DNA of 64,000 nucleotides, taken from the NCBI GenBank assembly GCA_022813625.1, contig JAKLMB010000032.1, forward strand, positions 186,001 to 250,000. Direction: 5' to 3'. The notes under the pieces are model-generated. The model was not told the origin of the DNA. It made no database searches and worked only from the letters and a program-made list of their open reading frames with translations. Made by a program: the position numbers and the translations under genes. The stretch comes from Aaosphaeria pasadenensis (Eukaryota; Ascomycota; Dothideomycetes; Pleosporales). Shown here in pieces: positions 43,154 through 54,795 of the stretch. Numbering within the stretch: the stretch's first letter is position 1; every line of letters begins with the position of its first letter.

Positions 43154-44362
43154 TCAATCACAGTATGGCCTACCCTCGCTGGGCGCGACGAGTCCCAGAT
43201 CAATGAAGTCCTCATAGTTCCAGTAGTCCCGCCACAAGCCCTCACCATCAACCTTCACGTCGTTCAACTGCTTGGCGCTCCAGTACGCACTGCCCTGTGT
43301 GTACCTGCTGAAGGCGTACAAACCAGCGTTGAGATTCCTCCTGCGGTTCGCCAGCCTGTTATTCCTGACCGTCTGGATGCTCCACTCGCCCACGAAGACG
43401 GGGAACTTCCCGCTCGCGCCCACACCCCCAGCCGACACCTTCGCGTCGTCGCAGATGACCGCGGTGACGTTGTCCGAATCGGTCGGCCTGCCTGCGAAGT
43501 AGTAGTTGTGCACGTCGAAGACGATGTTCGTCCTCGGCCTGAACTTTCCAAACCAGTACGACGACGTCCTGAACCCACCCTGGAACATGACTGGGATCCT
43601 GCGATCCACGGCGTCCCTGCGCGCCAGCACCGCGTCGACGAACCCGAGTAACCACGCTGCGCCCTCCTCGGAGAGAGAGTCTGGGAAGCCAAACGTTGAG
43701 AAGTCGCGGTTGTCGACGGGCTCGTTGATGGGCGCCAAAGTGTACGACTGCGGGCTCCCGGACGCCTGGATGTATCGCAGGGCGGCGTCGACGGCACGCA
43801 GCGACCAGGCGAGGTTGGTCGCGTTGTGGAACCAGGCGTAGTGGCCGTCTGCCTCGCCGATGGTCTGCCCGTTGATGCCGCCGGGGAGCGAGTGGATGTC
43901 AATGACGATGTGCATGCCGTGTTTGGCGATGGCGTACTGCGAGATGGCTCGGAGGTGAGAGACCTGGCGTCCGCTGTAGAGCTGGCTGCCCGGGACTTGC
44001 GTCCACGCTGCGTAGGTCGTGGGGATGCGGAGGAGCTTCACGCCCCCGCGCGCGAGCTTGTCGATGTCGGAGGGCTGGTAGAAGGTGGCGTAGCGGTGCT
44101 CGAGGATGGGTCCGCACTGGTGGCCGAGTTGCGCGCAGCAGGTCCATTCGTCGGTTGCGTTGCCGCAGTTCTGCGACCAGAATGTAGGATCCATGTTGGG
44201 TTCTTGGACGAGCCAGCCGCCGAGGTTGACGCCGTTGGCTTTGAAGTTTCGCCAGTCGATGTAGTCTGGCGGGCATGCGTCGGCGGGAGGAGAGGCTGGG
44301 GATGCTGTGACGAGACTGCAGAAGGCAGTCAGGAGCATGCCGAAGCTGAGGAGAGGTGCCAT
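43154..44362 (-). CDS. Secreted GH5 exo-beta-1,3-glucanase-like glycoside hydrolase
   Basis: 402 residues in one exon. Signal peptide at 1-20 (MAPLLSFGMLLTAFCSLVTA). The family signature GVNLGGWLVQEPNMDP is at about 43-59, as in fungal exo-1,3-beta-glucanases of GH5 (subfamily 9 type). HIVIDIHSLPGGING holds the conserved His. The catalytic acid/base is predicted as Glu214 in APINEP and the nucleophile as Glu326 in FVGEWS; HNYY lies between them. Paired cysteines near residues 66-83 and 30 suggest disulfides. The expected role is hydrolysis of beta-1,3-glucan in the cell wall or outside it. A TATA element lies about 95 bases upstream. Confidence 0.93.
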   Translation of the reverse strand: MAPLLSFGMLLTAFCSLVTASPASPPADACPPDYIDWRNFKANGVNLGGWLVQEPNMDPTFWSQNCGNATDEWTCCAQLGHQCGPILEHRYATFYQPSDIDKLARGGVKLLRIPTTYAAWTQVPGSQLYSGRQVSHLRAISQYAIAKHGMHIVIDIHSLPGGINGQTIGEADGHYAWFHNATNLAWSLRAVDAALRYIQASGSPQSYTLAPINEPVDNRDFSTFGFPDSLSEEGAAWLLGFVDAVLARRDAVDRRIPVMFQGGFRTSSYWFGKFRPRTNIVFDVHNYYFAGRPTDSDNVTAVICDDAKVSAGGVGASGKFPVFVGEWSIQTVRNNRLANRRRNLNAGLYAFSRYTQGSAYWSAKQLNDVKVDGEGLWRDYWNYEDFIDLGLVAPSEGRPYCD

Positions 44363-44453
44363 GGTGGTGAATCAAGGTGACAGTCGATTCTTCGGAGAGA
44401 ACCAAGAGATGCTCGTGTTGCTAATGGACATCCACAGAACAGCGTCGTATATC

Positions 44454-44462
44454 CATATATAC
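44454..44462 (-). promoter_or_regulatory. TATA element of the GH5 gene
   Basis: A CATATATAC palindromic-like AT element about 95 bases upstream of ATG 44362 on the minus strand. Confidence 0.4.
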
Positions 44463-45228
44463 GGTGGATTTCCACTCCTCCACCACGATCTTTCAACGCA
44501 CTACAAGGCCGATCTGCAGACTACCGTACAGTCTTTTCGAACTGAATCCCCACAATCCGAGCCACGGAAGCAAGCAACCCGCATATCAAAACATAACTCT
44601 TCTCTCCCATCCCTAAGTGAACTTCAACGAAGAGGTTAGCTACACCACATACCACGACGAGTCGGTCTCAATTGGACGTCGATTGTCGAAGTGGTGGATA
44701 TCATACATGCTTTAAACCGTCCCCTTAAGACATTAGCCCACACATATGAGCAAGCAATTGCTATCGTTGCTATCCATCGCTGTCGCCGATTTCATTTCCC
44801 CACACTCGGGATCATCGATACCGTTTCTGCGAAAAGGGCGGGGAAGCAGACAACAGATCTACCCCAGAAAATGGGAATGAACTAGCCAATCTACACTTAA
44901 TCCGGGGAAGACGATGTTCTGAAAAGGCAGGTCCCTTTTATGTTTCGTTCCGCCGTTGTGCATGTGGTTAGTTAATATGGAGTTCGGGTGCTATGGGCGA
45001 AGTGGTCCCTCCACATCCCGATGACATTACTAGAGGTAGAAACTGTATTGATAGAAGATTGAGGTATTGGATATAATTTTAGAAGAATTCTATAGATCTA
45101 ATTAATACATATTCGAGCGCTTGTTCGTGTAAATTTCGATGTTGTTGGTGACTGCCTTTTTTTTTTAAAGTGTTTGATATAACGTTATAATCTTGCAAAA
45201 CACGGACATAAGATCACGATTAAATTGT

Positions 45229-45488
45229 CATATCACGACTCACATATATACCTACATTCCTCACGGTATCAGATCAGAAAGTCACGACAAAATGCGATCC
45301 ACAGTATCGAAGGAAAAGACGGACTGGCCTGAGAAACTCTCTTCAGGAGCAAAATCATGATCGTAGCTTCATATCACGACGAAGATATATATATTCCTCA
45401 GGGTTTCGAATGAAAAGTCACAGCAAAAGTAGACCACAACATCGAAAGAAGAAAAGACGAACCAGCCCGAGAAACTCTATTCAAAAGC
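45229..45488 (+). repeat. Diverged direct duplication of about 120 bases
   Basis: Copy A 45229-45350 and copy B 45370-45488 share ATATCACGAC, a TATATA block, ATTCCTCA, AAAGTCAC, ATCGAA and GAGAAACTCT in the same order. No coding content. Confidence 0.75.
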
Positions 45489-48400
45489 CAACGTCCAGCC
45501 TCTTCATCATCAACGTATATGCGCGCGGTTTAGGCGGTCTCCTACTATTCACCCCCATCAACCACAGCGACACATAACCCTCGCCCTACCAAAATCATAA
45601 AATCTACCTACCTACCTGCCAAAGATCTCCCTACTTACCGACAATTATAGCCACCAGTATGTGAGTGAAGTGGACCCAAACGAAAACATACCCTCAAGTA
45701 CCGACAATGACGTCCACACGCTTACGGCGTAGAAACCATCGCCATGCCCTGCCCTGCTTTCCGTGCCCTGCCACCGCCGCACCAGCACAGTACCAAGGCT
45801 GTCAAAGTCAAAAGCCCACTCACGTCTCAGCCCTACGAAGTAAGTCTCTACGAAATAGGTAGTTGCGGTGCATGACGCCACACGAGTGGTGGCTATGACA
45901 GACAACGTGGGTCGTGTGTACGAATGATCTGCGGCGCGGGGGGTCGTCGGAAAGGGTACTTTCTCGTGTCTGTGTCTGTGTGTTGATGATGAGGATGATG
46001 ATGACGAAGTTAGGCGCGCCGTGTCTCTGCTTTCTAGGGTGCGATTCATGAGAGACAGGACAGGTTACGGAGTACATGTTTGGGGCATGTTGTGTTGTCA
46101 CGATTGAGTGAATGGACGGGAAGAGGTACGTCACTAAGAGATGGCTGTGAATCAGGGTCCAAGACAGTTGTGAGGTACGGTTGTATTGTTGTATTGGATG
46201 TACGTAGAAACTCGTACGAGCATTACCACTTTCCCGCGACAGAGACTTGATCCGAAAGCGTCATGGTTGAGTTAGCTACCTAGTCAGTCATTCAGTAATA
46301 ATTGTCTACTCGTACATAGGAAATCAAATTCATTGATTCCGTGACGATGGGGTGCTTTCATGACGATACATGATTGCAGTCTCGGGCGAACATCGGACTG
46401 CTGCTCGCAAGCATTTCAGACCCGAGTATCCGATCGCCAATGCCCCTTACAAGACGTTACAAGACAACGTCTATTCCTTGGCTGTGGCCGTGACATGTCT
46501 GACAGTTGCCACAATGATGATGTAGTCGAGTTCAGTACTGCCACATAGGAACTGCGGGCGTGTGGTAATCGCATATTTAATTTGATTCTTGCGAAACAAG
46601 ATTCAGAGGGGAGACGTTGTGATTGATGGAACGGAGGCCCGACAACGACGTCACTGTATGTACTAGGTACGCAACGCAAGAGACGGACCCCATCATGCCA
46701 GCCAGCCGGGCATGTTATTTCCAAGCAAGACAAGTGATGGACTTGTATTATTTCCAGAACGACACGACCGCTCCGGCACTAACTATCTGTATTACAGCAA
46801 TTGGTACTGTAGAATCCCACTGCCGACGGCGGCGGCTGCGACAGGCACTGCGTGCATTCGAGTTGCTCGTTTGGGGTTAAGGATGATTCTCGGCGGGGAA
46901 CAACCTTGCTACGAGCGTCGAGCACACGACACGACAACCCACGATCCACATGGCTACTTTGACTACAGCCTACCTTATGGTGCGGGCACCATACAGGAAG
47001 ATAAAACATTCCGTAGCCTCGTAGGGCATCCGAATGGCTGGTAGAGGCGGAGAGGCCCAACGAGCTCGCGACTTGCGAGATGCGACGCGCGACCTGCGAC
47101 ATGGAGTACTCGTAAGTACAGTACATACGCGGCCCGTCGCTCCACGCCCACTCAGCCCTGCCTATGAGGAACGACCCTTGAAGGAAGGTACTGTAGATAA
47201 TTCTCGGCGGGCGGATGCTAAGCAAAGCAAAGTGCCTCGTAATAGAATAGACACACAGGCTCATGCACATGCTCGGTACACACACGATGATCGTGATGCC
47301 GTGCAACGTGAGGTGCGTAAAAGCAAAGTCGAAATAAGCATCTTACGGCTGAATGAATCCATACAGCAGCTATGGATGTGCAACCATCTTCACTTCTTTG
47401 CTTTTCTTTTCCCTTGATTCTTGCTCTGCTGACCGTGGATGAGGAGAGCGCTGCTGAGGGGTAAAGGGAAGAAGGGTCCAGCGAAGGATCTCGCCGTGTC
47501 GTATGTGCGTACAAACAAGAGTATGCATATCGGATATCTCCTGCTTCAAGGGTTGTTGTACTGGATCATTGGTCGATACAGTGGTAGGATGTTGGTGGGT
47601 GGTGCCATCGTGGGTGGACATGACAGCTTCCCCGCACCCCATCTGCAACCGCGACTGTAACCGCAGCACCATCACCCACCCCTCGTAGCGAGGTCGAAAG
47701 CATCAGCAGTAGTGGAAAAGAGGATTGAGAAATATCCCGGCGGCGGTTAGGGCGCTCGAGGAGTCGACTTCAACTTCCAAGGAAATGCAGGAATATGAAG
47801 CGACGGGAAGGATATTGTAGACTAGACACAACACTTGCTACATCTGATTGGGGGATTGGACTACCCACGCACTAGAGCCGAGAGGAGACGAAACGTAAAC
47901 GAAAGGATGGGAGGTGACCCTTGACTGGCTTGGCCTTGGATTCTGTTTGGATTCTCCCGAGGACGCGTGCTCGCCATGGGGTGGCGGGACTTACCGTGAG
48001 ATGTGTGTTGGACGTGGGGAGGTAATTGGATTCGTAGCGTGGAGAGGAGAACTGTATTTAGTATGGAGTAATAATTTGGGAATGGTGTCGAAGGATTGAT
48101 GGCGCTTGAGGTGGATTTGATAGGCCGGAAGAGAACAAGGAAGGATGAAGACGAAGACGAAGATGAAGCGAAGAAGGGGGGTGTGCAAAGTGGTCAGATG
48201 ACCATGGATGAAAGAGGATCCACTCTCCGATGGAAGGAGTGTATATCGGTAAGTTCAAGTTCAAGTAGTGAGATGTAAGAAATGATAATTATAATTAAAT
48301 GGCGCGGTTAGATCGATCTTGGGATACGGAGTCGATGTCGATGGTTGGAAGAGGCGGTGAAGATGAGAGGGGTCGATGGTTTGTTTGAGCGAGCATCGTA

Positions 48401-49423
48401 GGCGTGGTATCGGTGTTTGGTTAGTTGATGTTACAATGAGTGTTTAGTTGGTGTGTTTGGTGGTCATGAGAGCCATGAGAAATTACAACGAATGGTATGA
48501 ATATCATCATCAATCGTTATTCTGTAGATGCTTGTGTTTGTTTTGCTGTTGGTGTTGTTGGTCGGATAGATAGGCAGAACCACAGCAACGACCGGATTTG
48601 GAAACATAAGGGTCCTCCTCTACGTTCTACCGCTGCAGGTGCTTATGTTTACGTGCGTGCGCGCGGATGTCTGTGTGTCTGTCATTATGTGCGTGCTTGC
48701 TGACCTGCGTGCTTGCTTGCATATACACATTACACAGTAATATGTACAATACTTGCGTATGCGTGTGCGCGTGCGCGTGTGTTGGATGCGCGATTTGAGA
48801 AAACGAGGTTGCGAGTAGCGCGCACACATGTCAGAATCAGCAAAGGCGGGCAGGACGGGGCAAGCAATACACAGGAGACAAAAAGCAACCAATTTCATTC
48901 CTCAATTGGAAAAGTGCAAGTATAGCATGGCATAAGAGAGTCTAGTCGAGCATCCAAGGTGAAGGGAGCGAGCTTCGGACATAACATGGAGGAGGATGGT
49001 TTGGACACTGGACTGGTACTGGGAATGATGATGCTCGTAAATGCAACGACGGAGGCAGGATGCAAATGCAGATGCTAGGACCAACGAAGCTACACGTCGC
49101 CGAAGCGGGAGGATTTGGTTGGATTATTGGAGAGCTCAGAGGACCCCCAATTTCAACCAGAAGCCGCTTGTCCTATCGTGAGTTTGACATGGTCGCAGCG
49201 GGCGGATGGAAGACGAATGGAAGAGAGAGGCTGTTGGCCGGGGACACGCGATACGGATGACATTTCTCTGACATTTGGGGGGCGCCAATTACCACATTCC
49301 GCCCTACTTTTTATGCCATTACATCTGTCAATCCCCCCTTCTCTGTTTCTGTGTGCATATTGTGATAATTACGGTGTGTGCGAGGCGGAGTGGAGTGGAG
49401 AGAAGTGGAGCATAGTTCAGATA

Positions 49424-49478
49424 CAGCACAGCACAGGAGAGCACAGCACAGGAGAGCACAGCACACTGAGCACAGCAC
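49424..49478 (+). repeat. 15-base tandem repeat
   Basis: Unit AGCACAGCACAGGAG, three full or near-full copies and a degenerate end. Confidence 0.85.
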
Positions 49479-51271
49479 GGTATTGTATCCGTGAAGGTGG
49501 ATCAGCACCAGGTTCAAGAAATTCACTATTGGCGGGCTTGGTAAGAGCAAGGACAATCTATCCATGTTAATTGAGAGATTCGGGAATTTGATGACGGATG
49601 GGGCAAGTTGTGTGTCTTTTGGTTGAGGTACAGAGGATTGAAGAGTTGCCGGGCGGAGTTGCGAATGCAACCAAGGCTGAGACTGAACATTGAGCCTACG
49701 AGTACTCGGTACCGAGACCGAGACTGTGGATGATGAGGATAATGAGACAGAAACAACTTGCTTGCGACTGGCGACCTACAACTTGCGACTTGCGAGTGCG
49801 GACGTGCGGACTCTCTCTTGGGGGGAATTACGGGTTACGGGATTGCGTATCCAGTCTAGCATTATTTCCGGTCTAGTCCTGGCGATCTTCCCTTTGGGTC
49901 AAACCATTTCCGGTTTTCTTTTCTGTCATTTCTCTTCTGCTTCTTTTCTTTTTTTTACGACTAGATGACTAACCACCTCGCCGATTCATCTCCGAGTCAG
50001 CATTCAAAATTGTAAATGTGTGCTCGTTGGTAAGCAATTGGTAGAAGTAGAAGGGCAGGGCAGCGGAAGGATAGGGAAGAGAAGAAAATTTCAAAAGGCG
50101 GCGGCGAATTTGACAGCAGACAGCATTTGCTACAGTATGGAGTAACCATCCAACCTTACCATCCTGTCGTGGCATGTACATTTACTTTGCAGCAATCATC
50201 GACTCTCCTTGGCTCCGATGCATATCTCATCTCATCCACCTTCAAATATCTACCGACTGCTGTATCACTACATAGATCTGCGCCCAGGCTGCGAGGCTGC
50301 GACCGGTAGTACAGTCATAGTGAACTTCATTCCTCTTCTGCTGCACAGTCCGAATATAAGATTCATCCACGATGGAAATTGAGATGATGGCAGAGAATCG
50401 GTACGAGTAATTGCCTGCCTCGTATCCGTGCTTTTCTTCCCCAGCAACTATTGCCACGATCGAAGACGGCAACGATCGACGGAACGGTAAGGTAATGTAC
50501 TGAAATGAAATGAAACGAAACGGAACAAAGTTACCATCAAAGGAGTAACCCGGCAACTTGCGCCCTGCAGCCAGTCCAGTCCAGCATGAATTTTGGCCGC
50601 ACCAGGCACGTTGACGAGTGTTTGATTACCCTATCCCTTTCGGCATTGGTTACATTGGTCGTTGCGTCGTTCCAAGCAACGGACTCTGGCCCATATATTG
50701 GCTCGGCGTATTTGCTGTAGAATGGATGATACTCACAATTATTGTACATGCAGTTAGTAAATATTCAAACATCCACAATAATGGAATTGTGCTTGTCTAT
50801 TGTGCTGCATTGAATTCAACTTGTGCGGGAGGGAGGGGGAGAGCGGGTACAGCACGCGCGCTTGCCATGAGCTTGTTTCTATGGGTTGGCCTTGGTATCT
50901 TCTGGTCTTAACCACTGCTAACTAATTGTGTCGTCTTGGTAATTCCTTTGCGCGGATCCCGCCAATTAATTGACAACCACTCACCTACTCCTAGTAACTG
51001 CATACTACGGACTATTCTACTAATGATCACTACCACTAATGAGATGCCATTCGATTATTACATGTATCGTAACCTGAGTTTGAGTGATGCCGCTAAAGTG
51101 GCATCCCACTCCCACTCCCCAAATTTCCCTCTACCTAGGTCGTTAGCTAAATCCAACGCCCTTTGGCTCCCGCCCGTCGCTCTTTCCCTTTCCCTTTCGT
51201 GCCTTCCCAACTCCACTCCACTCCACCGCCCACCTTCCACCCACCATCATCGCGCCTGCCCTGTAGTTGCA

Positions 51272-51305
51272 GTCTACTCTACTCTACTCTACTCTACTAC
51301 TCTAC
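51272..51305 (+). repeat. (CTCTA)n microsatellite
   Basis: About six TCTAC units with one interruption, inside the CT-rich region upstream of the DUF2457 gene. Confidence 0.9.
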
Positions 51306-52326
51306 AGTGTCTGCACACTCTAACCTACCCGATTTTCTCCTCTTTTCCCACTTTGCGCTTCCCCTACACTTACCCTACACTTCCTTTTTACTCTCTTTAA
51401 TTCCCTCATCTTTCTCTCTCTCTCTTCCTTTCAAGACTTCCCCCTCCTCAACATCATCCTTTCTTCCCTCCTTCACTCTCTCCACCACCTACCGGATTGC
51501 TGTCGTGTCTTCGTCGTAGCACTCTTTTTTCAAGAGCAGCTACATCGTTGTCGACTTCCACCTTTCGGACTTTCTCTACATCACCATACCCGCCCGTTCA
51601 AGACCTGCCTGCATTATTATTCAAGAACGCACGCACGCACGCACTCGTCTTACACACTCCCCGTCGTGCCGCCGTCGCCACACCCTTCGGACAAGGTACA
51701 TGCTGCCACCACCTACCCTACACCTACCCTGCCCTACCCTTCTCTTTCATCACCCATCCCATATCCCATCCCATCCCATCCCACTTTCCAACTCAACCTC
51801 AATGACATGACGGCACTGACACTTCGCAAGCCCTTCTCCTCTTCCCATATTTCTCCTCTCCTTCTAAGACGACCTTCTTCAGTCTTCGCCATGTCCGTCT
51901 TCATATTATAACCTTTTCCTCCTTCCGGGTCTCTACATCCGAATCTCAACACATATTCCACACACCTACCTGCTCGCCGTACCATCCGCATCGCATCCAA
52001 ATAACACAGTATCAATCCGATATCCGCACCTAATAACCACCACCACTACTTTTTACGATACAACGCCTACTCACGACATTCTCCTTACCTGGATATCCTC
52101 CATTCTCTCCTAATATACGCTACTTTCTATTCTACACCCTCCGGAATTGCGAAACTCCGCCGTATTAAAGCGAAGCAACGCATCCGCAACATTTCGAAAC
52201 CCTCACGCACTACCGCCAATCGAATTCTTAAGGACGAAAGAATTCCTGTTCCCTGAATCGCCAGCTGCACTCAACCATAGTGAAGCCCGGTTTTCCTCCA
52301 AAGTGTGCATCATCAATACAGCAACA

Positions 52327-54795
52327 ATGGCACAGTCGGAACACAACCACGCTTCGTCCAACGCCCTCCCGGCAATGCGCGCCTTTCGAAACCAGCCGAC
52401 AAATAGTGCAGCCCTCCTGTCTTCCGAGGAAGAGCTGCTGGCCGACGTGGACGAACCCCCAGACTTAGAGCGCACGCCCCGGCCATCTGGCCTCAAAATC
52501 CTCCAATCCTTCGAAGCTTCCTTCTCAAAATCACGACCCGCCGCCAGCGAACGCAAAGAATCTCTCTTGACCTGCGCACTCCATTCGGACAGCAATTCTC
52601 CCACCGATGAGCACATGGAACACTCACAATTACGTCGAGGATTTTCGTCCGCCTCTACCTGGAGTAGTCACAGCGCCTCCACTGCTGAATTGACAAGCGA
52701 TGGTGGTCTCACGAGCCCAGGAACCCGCGCGAACACGCCCAGCCCGCCGTTTCCCTCAGCTACGTTTCACAACATGGCCCCAATGTTCAGCAACAAACCA
52801 CTTGACCAGGCAGTTTCGGTTGTCCGCCACGATGATGAACATATCGTTTCTCTGCAGAAGCAGCTAGCGACGAAATCGGACTCGAGTGAACATGATGTTG
52901 AAGCCACCCTGGGTCGCAAACGCTGCATCACCTTTGCGTGCGGGAAGAAGGACGCGCCAAAACCGACCGCCACTCCTACCCCCAATCCTGCCACAGAGGC
53001 ACCAAAACGTGGCTGCACCATCAAATTTTCTTGCGGCGACAAGCCCGCGCGTGCGACCGCGACGGTGGAAAAGCCAAAGGAACCAGAATCATCAGCAGCG
53101 GAACCTCCGAAACGGAAATGCACGATCAAGTTCGCTTGTCCGACCAAGATCTCCACAGACACCCAATCCAACGACCAGAAGCCGCGGATGAGCCGTAACT
53201 TCAGCCCTCCGCCTCCGGCACGCCGCGAAAGAGTGCCATCCAAAGGACCGAAGAAAGCCCACCGTGATTCGAACTCTACCGTCCGTAACGCCTCCCCTGT
53301 GAGCACCAAGAAATCGCCTGCCGCGCGAAACCGAACTCGTCGTCTTAGTGCGAATTCGGACCTTGCACACACTGAGGCATTCCGATTCCATGAGTTTGCA
53401 AGCTCCGAGGAAGAGGTAGAGGAGTGGACACAGGAATCTACTTGCCATCGCAGCCGTCTCACCATCACCGACACGCTTAGGATCGAGAACACCCTCCGAC
53501 AACTGGGGCAAGAGGTTGAAGAGGAGGCTCTCGATGACGAAGAGGACCTTGAGGATGATGACGAGGATGACGTTGATTTTGACGACGACGACCTCGACGA
53601 TGACGATGAAGAGGAGGATGTTTCCTCTGATGAGGGATTCCAAACCGATGATGAGGAGGGCTTCGCTGTGTCCGATGACGACAGCGATGCTGGTTCCGAT
53701 TTCAATTGGTGGGCTCCTGGCGCTTCTACAGCAGCAACATCAGTGGAACATCTCGAGCAGATTCGACCGAGCGCCCGCCGAACTGTCTCTGAATCTTCCA
53801 ATGGATCTGACGACAGCGATGAAGGATTTAAAATGCCCCCGAAGCCAAGCAGGAGGAAAAAGTCGCGCCCTGTCAACATTCGAGTACCCAGCCCGGAGCT
53901 TCCCGACAGCACCGATTTCGTCTGTGGAACCCTTGATGAGGATCGCCCACTCGAGGCTGCGTATATGTCCTGCTTGGAGCGTCGTCGTGCTGCCAAGCAC
54001 AGAATCACCCCTCAAGACATCGACCCTACTTTCCCCCAGTCGGATCCTGATATGGATGAGGAAGACGAGGACGACGAACCTGACAACATCGTGTCGGAGA
54101 GCGATCAATATGCCATGATCCATGGATCCATGGACCATCTTGATGGCGATCCTCGTGGACGCAAGCCGAACGGTCCCGCAAGACGACCTGCTTCGCCTAG
54201 ACGCCTGCGATCCCCTCCACCAACAAAACGTGCCGTCCACAGATCTCCCCCGCCAACTAAACGAGCAGTCCATCGATCTCCCCCACCTCGCAAGCTTTTT
54301 GGAACTTCTCCAAGGCGTGCCCGGTCCCCTGCTCCTGGGGTTCGTCTGAGGTCACCTCCACCAACACGCCGTGGCTCCGCCATCATGACACCAAACCGTC
54401 AACCCATGCACATCAATCTGGGCGGCCTTGCTGAGCGTCCCGTTCCATTCATGGCTTCTTCTGTTCCCAGAACGCCAATGTCAGCCTTGCCACCAGATGA
54501 CGACTTGGACGGAGATGAGACGTGCCGTGAGATGCCTGTCCGCCGGGCCATTGACATCAAGATCGGACTCGAAAACAAGCGTCTGCGACGCAAAGAGCAG
54601 CTGTACAAGAAGCTACACCGCAAGGGAGTCAAGGACAAAGAGAAGCGTCCGGCTCCTGGAAAAGGATGTGAGCGAATGCGCGAGATGGGTCGTGGGTTGG
54701 CCGCGCTGAGGGGCAAGACGACAGCCGGCGTAGGCTTCGGCATGGGCATGCCACCCACGCCCGATCAGAAGGACATGCACGTCCTTTCTATTTAG
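52327..54795 (+). CDS. DUF2457-type fungal protein, acidic and Arg/Ser-rich
   Basis: 822 residues from ATG 52327 (MAQSEHNHASS); the in-frame sequence upstream has no ATG. It matches, from memory, the fungal DUF2457 family through the Cys motif segment and DRPLEAAYMSCLERRRAAKHRI-like core. Three spaced motifs of the form C-x5-C occur at Cys200/205, Cys230/236 and Cys265/271 (CITFAC, CTIKFSC, CTIKFAC). A very acidic Asp/Glu block lies near residues 395-460. Further on are repeated RSPPPTKRAVH units (54210-54290) and a basic C-terminal segment (RLRRKEQLYKKLHRKGVKDKEK). No enzyme motif is seen. The composition suggests a nuclear or RNA-associated protein, which is inference. The leader is long and CT-rich. 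Confidence 0.88.
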   Translation: MAQSEHNHASSNALPAMRAFRNQPTNSAALLSSEEELLADVDEPPDLERTPRPSGLKILQSFEASFSKSRPAASERKESLLTCALHSDSNSPTDEHMEHSQLRRGFSSASTWSSHSASTAELTSDGGLTSPGTRANTPSPPFPSATFHNMAPMFSNKPLDQAVSVVRHDDEHIVSLQKQLATKSDSSEHDVEATLGRKRCITFACGKKDAPKPTATPTPNPATEAPKRGCTIKFSCGDKPARATATVEKPKEPESSAAEPPKRKCTIKFACPTKISTDTQSNDQKPRMSRNFSPPPPARRERVPSKGPKKAHRDSNSTVRNASPVSTKKSPAARNRTRRLSANSDLAHTEAFRFHEFASSEEEVEEWTQESTCHRSRLTITDTLRIENTLRQLGQEVEEEALDDEEDLEDDDEDDVDFDDDDLDDDDEEEDVSSDEGFQTDDEEGFAVSDDDSDAGSDFNWWAPGASTAATSVEHLEQIRPSARRTVSESSNGSDDSDEGFKMPPKPSRRKKSRPVNIRVPSPELPDSTDFVCGTLDEDRPLEAAYMSCLERRRAAKHRITPQDIDPTFPQSDPDMDEEDEDDEPDNIVSESDQYAMIHGSMDHLDGDPRGRKPNGPARRPASPRRLRSPPPTKRAVHRSPPPTKRAVHRSPPPRKLFGTSPRRARSPAPGVRLRSPPPTRRGSAIMTPNRQPMHINLGGLAERPVPFMASSVPRTPMSALPPDDDLDGDETCREMPVRRAIDIKIGLENKRLRRKEQLYKKLHRKGVKDKEKRPAPGKGCERMREMGRGLAALRGKTTAGVGFGMGMPPTPDQKDMHVLSI

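Larger units (their letters stand above)
44363..52326. other. 8-kb stretch with no recognisable gene
   Basis: No frame on either strand has protein-family character or joins plausibly by splicing. It contains a duplicated 120-base segment (45229-45488), AT-rich DNA at 45050-45240, several short tandem repeats, GT/GC alternating DNA near 48660-48785, and from about 51160 a long CT-rich tract leading into the DUF2457 gene, probably its promoter and 5' UTR. Non-coding RNA genes could lie here but cannot be called from sequence. Confidence 0.5.

Noticed and set aside
45645..46049. 134-codon minus-strand frame with Ser and His runs
   Set aside because: The Ser run comes from a GAT/ATG microsatellite; no family pattern or splice partner.
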